From the NCBI GenBank assembly GCA_945875585.1, contig CAMCLK010000006.1:49096-113095 (forward strand): DNA of 64,000 bases, in the 5' to 3' direction. The notes under the pieces are model-generated. The model had not been told where the DNA came from and did not search any database. It saw only the letters and a list, made by a program, of their open reading frames with translations. A program made the position numbers and the translations under genes. The first letter of the stretch is position 1. Each line of letters begins with the position of its first letter. Below, in pieces: positions 1 to 12,000 of the stretch. This stretch comes from Candidatus Kuenenia stuttgartensis. GTDB lineage: Bacteria > Planctomycetota > Planctomycetia > Gemmatales > Gemmataceae.

Positions 1-1
1 C

Positions 2-3000
2 ATCACTTCTGGCAATAAATTCGGTTTACTTGAAGAGAGCAGGCTATTCGTTGATGTTGGGTCCGCTGGTTATGACGGTTACAGCCTGACAAATTTGGCC
101 AATCCACCAGTAATTTCAAGCGTTGTTGCCGAGGAGACTCGGTTGTTGGTATCTGGAACATATTTAGGGCGTCCAATCACCGCTACAACAATTGAAATAT
201 ATCGGACAATGGAAAATGGTTCAGCATATCCAGTGGCAACCTATAGTGGAACGACTGATTCGCTTGGGGTGATGGTTTTTGATGTTGCTGTAAGCGTATC
301 CAATCAGGGAATTGGTTTCCGCGCGGTAGCATCCAGTCCATCACAATCTTCAGAAATGTCTGGGGAAATGCTCGATGGCCAAATCCTTGATGTCAGAGTA
401 TTTGATGGTGTCGGTCAAAATGTAATGATCAATCAATCATACAACAGAGCAGTTCGATTTGAAGTGAGAGACCCGTCAGGCGTTCCAGTTGCCTTTGTTC
501 CGGTACGACTCAATGTTCCTTTGCCGTCTGACAAAGTGAGTGCTCGTTTTGAGGACGGTCGTCGGGATATTTATGTCGTAGCAGATCGCGTGGGAGTTGC
601 ATCGTCTCCCAATTTTGAAGCCGGTCCAATTGCTGGCGACTATTTCATGCGGGCCTTGGTTGGTGGTTCCGGCCCAACGACCAGCGGGGTATTGCTTGAA
701 ATCAGACCTCCTGCCCCAGTGGTTCTCAATGCTGCTGTGCCTGGCGCTACAGGTTCAAGCGCCCAATCCGTTCGTGGAACTGCGCATGCTGGAAGTCTTG
801 TGCGGATTTATCGGGCTGATAGTGGTCAGGTAATTGCATCGCAGCAATTGGAAGCGAATCAAACGGATTTCTCAATTGTATTGCCCACCGCATCTGAAAA
901 CGATCGCAAGGAGCGATGGGTTGTTACATCAACATATGATGGCAATCTTGGGCCTATCGTAAATCAAACCAACGGAAATGAATCTAACTCAGGATTCGTT
1001 GCTACCAATCCAATTGTTGAATTATACTTGAATTCTCCCGCCGTCCCACTTTCTAGTATTGGGCAAGCTGGCGGAATTATTACTGTTACGAGAAATGGCT
1101 CGATAGTTTCGACAACTGAATTTCCGTTTCTTGAATCGGCCAGTTATTTTGCCAATGGCACAGATGGTTGGTCAGTAAGTGGTAGTGGCATCCCAGTTCA
1201 CATTCCTGCGGATCAAGTTGAAAATGGATATTTGACTGTAGCACGTCAAGCCAATGATCCACCCTCATATTTCGTCAGCCCTTCCACGCATGCGGGGTCT
1301 CGTGGTGGTTACTATGGCGGAGTTTTGTCGTTTTCTATGCGTGCCGACGGCAAGAACACAAATATCGAAGCCATTGATGTTGTTATGGCAGGCTCTGGTC
1401 TTTCTTTGGTATCTATCGCAGGTTCAACACCTGGAATGTCATGGACGCATTATCAACTTGATTTGATTGCAAACGGCACATGGCATGTTGGAAGCGCATC
1501 AGGACCACTGGCGACTGAAAGTGAAATCAGAGCAGTCCTGGAGTCATTTGAATCTGTCGCCATACGTGGCTCCGGTGATCTTGGTGCAAGCGCGCTGCAA
1601 CTCAATGAAGTATCGATCAATGGCCCTTCGACGTATTCAAATGAAATAAGCCTCGATCTTATTAGGAATTCAAAAACTAATTTTGTCATCACAACGACTG
1701 ATCGTCATGGTAATATTTCCGGAAACACCATACTTCCGTTGATCACCGAGGATTCTATTACGCCTAGATCTCCAGCAATCACCGCGTTGGTTGGTGATAC
1801 AAATATCAATGGAGATCAGGTCCTTAGTTCCAAACGTCTTGTGTTGATTGCGAAGGCTGATCCCAACGTTCATCCTCTTCAAATTGGTTCAATGAATTCG
1901 TTTATTAGAATTTATCGTGATGGTATTCAAATTGGAAATACTACCGCAGGTACGGACGGTTCGTGGACCTTTGCCGACCCTGACACGTTGTCTGAAGGTA
2001 GTTACGTATACACGGCTACAGCAACAGATCGTGCTGGCAATGAATCCGTCAGATCATTGTCTTTCAAATCTGTCGTGGACACAATTTCACCTAATTCGCC
2101 AAGTAATTTTGTCATAACTCCTGACACAGGACCATTTATCGATTCTGTCACAAATATTGCCGCCCCTCGATTTTCTGGCTTCGCTGAATCTGGTAGTTTC
2201 GTCGATGTTATGCTTGGCACTGAAACGCTTGGGCGAGCTATTGCTGATAACCGTGGCCGTTGGAACATCGACCTCGCGGCACTTCCTGATGGTGATCATC
2301 TTCTTTTGATTCGATCAACAGATCTCGCAGGTAACGAATCGGTGATTGCCCAGCATCACCTAGTCGTTGATACAGTAGCGCCTGCTTCGGCCAACATCAC
2401 GAAATTGTATGAAGACTCCGGTGAAGACGCAGCAGATGGAATTACGAATGCGAAGCGGTTGACACTTGAAGGTACTGGTGCCCCCGGCACCTTTATCAAC
2501 ATTACGCGCAATGGCGCAAAATTCGGTAAAACTCAAGTTGGTTCGGATGGCACATGGAAACTGGATGGCACCAATTTTGAACTTTTGGATGGCCGCAGCG
2601 CATTTGCAGCCATCGCAACAGATTTGGCTGGAAATAGTGCTCAGGCGTCTGCCGATTTTCTGGTAATTATCGATACGCGCGCACCATTGGCTCCAAGAAC
2701 AGGTGGGATTTCTCCAGACACGGGTAATCCACGCGACCGAATAACCGCTGTTGCCAATCCGTCAGCTATTGGGGTGGCTGAAGCAAACGCGAAAGTATTG
2801 GTATACCTCGATGGGGTAGCCATTGGATCTGTCATTGCTACCCCGGCTGGGAAGTGGAAGTATGATTTGCCGGTTATGTCTATTGGATCACATACCGTGG
2901 CGGCTGTTGCTATCGATCGAGCAGGTAATGTTTCGCCAACTTCCCAAATCATGACGTTGTTTATTGATTCAGGATTGCCTGGCAGACCGATATTTACCGG

Positions 3001-6000
3001 AATAAGCAACGATACTGGAATCGATTCAACAGATCTTGTCACCCGAGCCAGCAGTTTTTCAGTGATTGGAACAGTTGCGGAACCCAACCTAACCATTCGT
3101 GTTTATCGAAATGGAGTGCTTTCTGGAGTCACAAAGTCTACTGAAAACGGTTCGTTCACTGTTGCTGTTTCTGGTCTTGTTGAAGCTGAATACCAATTTA
3201 CCGCTGAATCCATCAATACCGCTGGAACATCGTCGAGTGAGGGAATTCCTCTTTTCGTGGCAATTGATTTGACCGCACCAGGCACTCCAGAAAATATTAT
3301 TATTTCAGATGACCTTGGCTTCAATTCGACAGATATGTTGACCAGTGATGGTTCGATATCAGTTGGAGGAGTTGCTGAACCAGGATCGTTGGTTGAAGTG
3401 TTATTGGCTGGACAGTCACGAAGGGCTTACGCCGATGATGAAACAGGTTCCTTCAGTGTGTCGTATGAAGACATAACACTTTCAGACGGCGCTTACTCAG
3501 TTCAGGTTCTTGCTTATGATGTGGCTGGTAATCGTTCCGCGCGCGCCGCAACGGCAACTGTCCGCATCGATACGTCGGCTCCAAGCCTTTTGCTTAGTCG
3601 ATTGGAAACTGATACCGGATTATCGGCAATTGATTTTATCACCAGTGATACAACCCCTACGCTTATAGGTTCGGCAGAGGCTGGTTCGACTGTAGTTGCC
3701 AAACTATTTGACAGTGAATTAGCGCGGACAACATCAGATTCCAGAGGCGCATGGGTCCTTCCACTTGGAATGTTGCAATCTGATTTTTACAACCTTGTGA
3801 TCGTAGCCATTGATGCTGCTGGCAATGAATCTCGCGTTCCAGTCTCTCTTGTTGTTGACGCGATCGCTCCTGACAACGCCATTAACCTTTCCATTAGCCC
3901 TGATACTGGTGTTATTGGGGATTTTGTCACCTCTTCTAATAGTGTTATTCTTTCGGGGCTCGCTGAAATAAATTCGACAATATCATTAAAAATCAATGGT
4001 ATAATTAATGCCAAAATTCCAGTTGAATTGAATGGCAAATGGTCTGGAATCATTCCTTTGATTAAGGACGGTTCTTATTCAGTGGCGATATCTGTCATCG
4101 ATACCGCGGGCAACTCAAATCAACAAGACGCTTTCACTATCACTCGTGATAGTCAGGCCCCTTCCCGGCCTGTCATAAGGGAAGTCGCTGATAGTGCCGG
4201 AACGCCAATTTTGGACGCCATCACATCATCAAAACATGTTGTGTTGTCTGGTTCAGCCGAACCAAATTCGCTTTTGAACATTTTTAGTGATACAAAAATC
4301 GCAGGTTCGGTAATTGTTGACAGTATTGGCTCATGGACATTTTCCCTGCCAGCATTGGGCGGAAAACCCATCAATCAATTCGCTGTGGTTTCTATTGATG
4401 CTGCCGGCAATAACTCACCAAATACCAATTTCGTTGTTATATTCGACGCGACCCCACCTTCAGCGCCCAAAATAGTTGGAATTCTTGATGGGGCAGTTGT
4501 TGACGCGGATGCTCTCACTTCATCCAGAATTCCAACTGTCCGTGGCCAGTCTGAGCCAAACAGCAGGGTTCGCGTTACGGTTGACGGAATTGATTCTCAA
4601 ACGGTTCATGCAAATTCGGAAGGAATATGGTCTGCTTTAATTTTCGGTCTTAACGATGGTGTGCATAGGGTTGTTGCATCGGCCATAGATCAGGCAGGAA
4701 ACCAAGGTATTGCATCGGCACCATATCAATTTACCTTGGATACCAGTGCTCCTTCTGCTCCTGGGATTGATAATATTCAGCCCGATGGTGGTTCATCAGA
4801 CAGCGATGGTATTATTGGTTTTGATTCTATTGTGGTATCAGGTCATGCAGAGCCATTATCAACGCTGAGTGTGAAGTTTGGATCTCTTGGTTCTAGCCAA
4901 ATCATTGTCCCGAACAACGGTCAATGGTCGATTAACTTTAACCAAATTCCGGATGGCGTGTACGTTCTTGATGCCAATACTATCGATGTTGCCGGTAATC
5001 TTGCTTCTGCAGGTGTCAGAACAATTGTTATTGATACATCGGCTCCGGCTGCTCTCTCCGGCATAAGATTTAATGTCGATTCTGGAATTAGTAACACAGA
5101 TGGAATAACCAATCAGCAACCTCAAATACTTTCAGGGCGAGGTGAACCAGGTTCCCTGGTTGAGATTTCAGCTCCATCTCTTGGAGCAGCGATTTCAACG
5201 ATGGTTCTACAGGATGGTTCTTGGAGTGCCAAATTGGCGTTGCTCGCTGTTACCTCTCCTGATCAAAAATTCCCGCAGGGTAGTACTTTACTTGTACTGA
5301 AACAAACAGATCAGGCCGGCAATGCGTCAACGGCAGCTGAATTTGTCATTGTTGTGGATGAAACAGCACCTGACGCCCCTTATATCCAACTTGCGATTGC
5401 GAACTCAGGTTTATCTGTCGGCTCTTCTGGAAGCCTCTCTTCTTCTCGTCCTACCATTCAAGGCCTAGCAGAGCCAGAATCTAGAATACGATTGGAGATT
5501 CATTCCGCGACGACAGTTGTTTCGACAGGTACTGTCATTACAGATAGTGATGGCAAATGGGTTTATTTTCCTACCAAGGATTTGCCTGATGGATCCTATT
5601 CTGTTTTTGCATATTCAACGGATGCCGCCGGTAATGAGTCGGTTCGCAGTGTTCAGTTCGAGTTGCAACTAGACACTCGTGCCCCGCAGGCGCCGTCAAT
5701 TACCGCCGTAGGTCCAGATTCGGGTTCGAGTAGTACTGACAATTTGACGCGCGAAGCCTCACGGATTTTTGGTTTAGCGGAAGCAGGCTCAACGGTTCGC
5801 TTTTTTGAAGTGATGCAGGATGGTACCAGATCATTTTTGGGTGAAGCTATTGCTGGTAGCGATCGAAATGTGTCACTCGAATTATCAGGATCTGGTGTGA
5901 TTCTTGGCCACGGGCGTCATCAAATTGTTGCAGTTGCTATTGATGCGGCCGGCAATACTGGTGTTGATTCGGCTCTTCGAACCATTGAAATTGATTCGGT

Positions 6001-9000
6001 TGCTCCCGAAACCCCAGAAATTGTTTCAATTAGTGATGACACAGGTTTAGCCGGCGATGGTGTGACTTCTGATACCACACAAATTATCTCAGGTATTGCT
6101 GAAGCCGGGTCCATAGTATCTATACGTTTGGGTGGTCCAGGTTCGCCAGTCAAAACCGCGCTGGCTGGTTTGGATGGTTTCTGGACTGTAGCACTTACGC
6201 TTCCAGAAGGAATCCAAACACTTGAGATTATAACTACTGACCGCGCTGGCAATTCCAGTTCAATTCCTGCTATTCGCGTCTTGGTAATTGACAAAACCGC
6301 TCCTTTACCACCTTCAAGTGTGACATTGGTGTCTGATACCGGTCGACTCTCCTCAGATGGTGTTACATCCAATAATCTTCCTGAATTAGCCGGTAAGGCG
6401 GAACCAGGATCAGTTATTCGTGTTCGATATGGTTCCGCAGTGAATGGGGCCAATCAAACATTTGGCTCAGTGGTTGCTGGAATCAATGGATCATGGTCAA
6501 TTGCCGCGCCTGATATTTTTGATGATGGTAAGTATCTGTTTGAAATCGAGGCGTCAGACTTGGCGGGTAATCTTTCCGCCAAGACCAAATTGTCGGTCAC
6601 TATTGATACAGTTGCTCCTGCAGCAACAATCGCGTTCCCGATGGATGGTGGTTATTACAATCTCAAATCCTGGTCTGGTTCGATCAAAGGATCTGCCCAA
6701 TCGCTGGGTGGTTCTGCTCTCGCTCGAGTTATAGGCACAGTAACGGATAATCTTGGACAATATTATAACGGGACTTCATTCGCTAATGCCTTCGTTGAGC
6801 TTACGGCAACGGGAACTTCGGCATGGTCGTTGCCCATACCTGCTGGCGCGCTTGTCACTGGTCATACTTATACGGCTAGTTTTGTTGTGGAGGACCTCGC
6901 AGGTAATCGGGATTCTGTAAGCGAGGTGACCTTTAACTTTGATACTGTATCCCCAGTCATCTCCTTGAATGCGTCTTTGCCGGAATCGAATTTGGTTCCA
7001 CAAACCTTGGTTATTGATTTTGGCGAGCCTGTTCGATCGTTTCCATTGGAGCGGCTTTCTGTTTCGGATGGTTTGACTGTACGGCAAATTGATCAATCCG
7101 CTGGCAAATTTACCTTGTCGCTGTCTCCGAGCCGCGAAGGCGTGTTCTCTGTGAAGTTACCTGCGGGGGCGGTTTTGGATATTTCCGGTAATCCCGCACC
7201 TGGCCTTTCTTTCGTCACGTCTTTTGATATTTCAACTTCCACCACTGATTCTCAGAAATTGGAATTTTCTGGATCAGGCGCGGGATATTCCGGTCAGTTT
7301 GGCAAGGTGTCTGATCAAGATTGGTTCCGTGTGGTAGCCCCGTTTTCCGGCGGTCTTTCGCTTAATCTTTCAGGTGCCAAGTCTCTGGGAACATCCTTGA
7401 AGCTTCTTGATTCGAACAAAAATGATATTGCTCTTGCCGATAATTCCGCATCTGCCTCAAGTTCTCTAAAGATCAATGTGATTGCTGGAGAGGCGTTTTA
7501 CATTGGAGCTGGAGCCAGAGGCCTTTCCACTGGGGCCTACTCATTGTCCTTGGCTTTAGGTGACCCGTTCCTAGATGATTTTGGGAATTCAGTCAGTGAC
7601 ACTGGAGGATTGCCTGCGTCAGGTACTGGCATTTATTCGGTACGGGGTGAAATCAACAAATCAGGTGACGTTGACTACTTTAAATTTGTCGCCTCCGCCA
7701 CTGGAATGATTACTTTCCGCGCCAGTCCGACCGGATCGTCAGCATTGATCCCTTCATTGGCTGGTGGATCATCAGAGAATGTTTTCACATCGCAGACTGA
7801 AACTGAATCTCGCATTTTGAATCAAGCGGTTGTTCGGTTTCCAGTAATTTCTGGTTCGACTTATTTTGTGAAGGTAGGTTCTCATTTGGCTTCTGGTGTG
7901 GAGTCAGTTGGCACCTACATTTTGGAATCAACCTTTGCCCAAGGCGGCATAGAAGCGACAGATGATCAATCCGGGCTGGCCCGCAAGGTTGATCTTTCCG
8001 GCTCAGTTCGAAGTGCCAATTATGCGATGCGACTTGAGGCCACTGGTGATGCCGATGGGTTTGAGATTATTTTGCCCGAAGCGGGCCGAAGGTTGCTTAT
8101 TTCGGTGGATTCTGGGTTTGAATGTCGGGTGGTAGTGGGGACTGGTTCTTTTGAAAAATCCTTCGTTACTCAAAATGGGCGGTTGCTGCTCGATGGTATC
8201 TACACTGATACCAGATCAGTTCCTGTAAGGGTATTTGCTTCAGGGTCTTCTGGTGAATACCGCCTTTCTGTTGCGGTGGATGAGTTTTCAGGTGACTTTG
8301 CCAGTGCTAAATCAATCAACCCTGGTCCAATTGGTGAGGTGTATTCTGGTGGTATCCAGTTGCCTGGTGATATTGATAACCTTGCTGTTCAAATACTTCA
8401 AACTGGCAAGGTGATTGCCAGACTTGACCCTGTTGGTGAGGTTTTCGATGTTTCGGTGGATATTGTCGACGCTTCTGGTGCGGTCATTGGAACCTCACTT
8501 GTTAATCCGGATTACAGTGTTACCGTTTCCGCATCAGTGAGCTTTGGCGATTCGATTTTTGTCCGGATTCGTGGTAATAATGGTTCTGCGGGTCGATATA
8601 AGTTGTTTGTGCAGCAAGTACCCGACGATTTTGAAGACACAATTGCCAATGCTTCTGTTTTTGCCGGGTCTGTCTCTGGCAATCTTGACTTTCAATCAGA
8701 CAAGGATGTTTTTGAATTTGTAGTGAATACCAGTGGTTCATATGTTTTCCATACACGTCCTGATATCGGCAGCAAAGCTGAACCATCGTTAAATGTGATT
8801 CGTCGTGGCCAGATTGTATCCAGTGTTGACGCAAGTGTTCCTAACAGTAGTGGATTGGTCACCGTGGATCTGATGGCTGGAGAGCATGTTTTTGTGGAGG
8901 TGGCAGGTTTTGGGCGTTTAGGTCGTTACTTGTTAGATGGATATGCGGATGGTATTCAGGTTGGAGATGATTTCCCCAATACTATCAATATGGCCCAGAA

Positions 9001-12000
9001 TTATCAGACCAATGTACTCGTTCCTGGACAAGATGTTTCCGGATCAATTAGTCCTGATTACGATTCTGACTTCCTTCGATTCAACATTGCCGAGTCAGGA
9101 AAGTTTACCATTGGCGCGGGAGCTTCATCAGGCAGCAAGCTTGATGCGCGTTTATCGCTTTTCCAAAAGGATATATCATCACAGACGTGGCAATTGTTGG
9201 CAACGGATGATGACGGTGGTGATAGCGTAAATGCCCAGATATTCCAGGCACTTGATGCTGGCGATTATTTGGTTCGCGTTGGTTCTTCGCGTGGAACTAT
9301 GGGTTCTTACAGTCTTTCGCTCAATCAATTCGTAACACAGTCGCAGACTGGTCCTGATGATGCGCCTGATAATCCGGCTAAAGCCACAATTAAGTCGTTT
9401 GTCACAACGCCACAAGGCGCTATTTCCATTGTGAACGGCACCATCGAGCGAGGGACTGATCTGGATTATTACCAGTTCAAATCTCCTAACGACGGAACTC
9501 TGATTATCAATCTCGCGCGTACGGGTGGTTCACTCGATCCCATTGTTGGACTTTATGATTCGGATTCTGCGTCCGATACCACTAACGATAATTCTGGTCC
9601 CGGTACAACAGACAGCCGTCTGGTGGTTGATGTTGTCAAGGATCAGATTGTCGTCATTAGCGCGGGAAGTTTCGGGCTCACCACCGGAACATACAGATTG
9701 ACTGTCGCCCTTGAAATTCCTGTTGCTGATGATTTTGGTCAGAGTCCTGTTTCGTCTGGTTCAATTCCGCTAGACGGAGTCGCGCTGCTTGATTACGTTG
9801 GAGATCGCGACGTATTCAAATTTGATCCTGCCATTGATGGTATTTTGACTGTTCATTTAGATAATGTTGTGGGAGTTTCCAATCCACGCATTCGGATACT
9901 GGATAATCATTCCGCTGTTTTGGCGGAGGATGTTGCTGGTGGATTCGGGCTCAATAGCTTGCTTTCCATTCGTGTTAATGTTGGAATCCCTGTTTATATT
10001 GAGGCGGCTTCGGTTCTTGGTGAAATTGGTTCTTACAAAGTATCAGCCCGGTTAGTTGATGATGATTATGCCAATGATGCTTCTGGCGCTTTTCGCGCGA
10101 TTGTTTCTGCCAATGGATTTGTTCTTACTGGAAAAATCAATAGTGTTGATCCGGCTTTCCAAGAGTCAGGAACTGATGCGGATTGGTTTGCTTTTAAGGC
10201 AGATCGCAGCGGTTTAGCAAATGTCCGTGTTGATTCGGTCGATGGCTTGAATCCGTACTTGTTTGTTTACAATTCAAGCCTTGATCTTATAGGCAGTCAG
10301 GACAACCGTTCAGATCTTGACACTGGAGCAACTGTGCCTCTGGATCTGATCGAAGGCCACACATACTATGTGCGCGTCGTCGGTACGGCAGGCAGCACCG
10401 GGAGTTACACTCTTGAATCCCGACCTGTTGTGGATGACCATGGAAATTCGCTCGATTCATCGACAGCACTTGTCGTGGATGATCATGCCAATGGATTAAT
10501 TGCTGGTGCGATTGATACAGCGTTTGATCAAGATTATTTCCGGTTTACCCCCTCAATCGATTCTCGGATTGCTGTCACGTTGGTTGCGGGTGCCGGTAGC
10601 AATCTCGACTCCAATCTCTCTGCTTTCGACAGCAATGGTCGCCTTATTGTCGCTAACGATGACGCAACTCGCTTAACCAAGGACAGTCTGGTTGAATTCT
10701 CCGTACAGGCTGGTCAGACCTATTACCTGCGAGCACAAGGATTTGGTTCGAGCGAAGGATTGTATCAGGTTGTGGTCAGTCCAATTGCTGAAATTGACGA
10801 TGAATTTGGCGATACCGCAGATATGGCTGAATCGTGGGCGTTGGCTTCGGATGGCAGTGGCCACCGAGAAGGCGCGCTTCAGTCTTCGCGTGATATTGAT
10901 CTACTCAAGGTTGTTTCGCCTTTGTCCGGTGTTTTGGAATTAAATGCCACCATTCAGGTTGGTAATGCCACGGTGAGGCTGTTTGCAAGGAACGGCAATG
11001 ATGTTGTTCAGGTGGCGTCTGCTACCGGTAGCGGTTTATTGGAATTAAACACGTCCGTCGTTGAGGCGCGTGAATACTTTATCCGCATTGACTCTGTCGA
11101 AGGGGATCTTGCCCTGTATTCTCTCGACGCGTCTGTTCAATTGAATTCTGGCAGTGACCTTCGTCCTGTTTCGAGCGATGTTATCGCGAAGCTCAGTGAT
11201 GAATTCAATGCGGCTTTTGTGCGTCGCATTGCCACGATGACTGCTGGCGGGGATATCAATAAGATTCAAAATGAAATTTTGAGCGATCTTGTTCGTAGTT
11301 ATCTGTTGATCAACGGCACTCCTGACACTCACGTCTTAGTGATTTACCTTGATCCGGTTGATTTCGCTGTTTCCGATGGTGCTGGCCGAGAAGTGGGCAG
11401 AACCACCAATGGTGGCGCTGTTTCCGAAAATCCTTCTGCTGCGGTTTCGTCGCGTGGCGCGCTGGACCTTGTTGTTGTTCCAGTTTCCAGTGCTGGTTCC
11501 TTCAATATGAATCTGATGGGTGTGGGTGGTGGTCGTGTTCTCGCTGGTGCCACCATGATCACACCTACCGGAACTGTTATAACGCCTCGTGTTGGTTTCA
11601 ACGGCGGTTCTTATTCAACCCTTCCTGCCGGCGATGTTCCTAAGGAAGGATTGCAACTTGTTTTGGATTTCAGCCAGGGTGGCGATTCTGGTGGTAATGG
11701 CGGCGGATCTTCCGGTGGTGGTGGCACTGGTACCGGTACGGGTGGAACATCCATTACTTCGGTCATTGCATCGGCAGTCAATTCAACGCTCATTCAGACA
11801 TTGTCTTCCCAAGTGGCAAGTGTGATTGATATCAAAGGTTTAGGTGAATTGGCTTCTGCGCAGGCCACTGCTTTTGTTAGTCTCTTGTTGACGGCCTCGA
11901 CGGTGGATGGCTCGAAAGATGCCAAAGATTTGTTAGGAACTGATAATGGTTTGCTGGTATTTCTGTCCAATCCCGTTGTTCAGGCAAACTTGCGGGCTGT

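Noticed and set aside
95..97. TTG at 95 as the start of the giant first gene
   Set aside because: The frame is open from base 2 and the sequence before 95 continues the same protein character, so the true start is outside the window.
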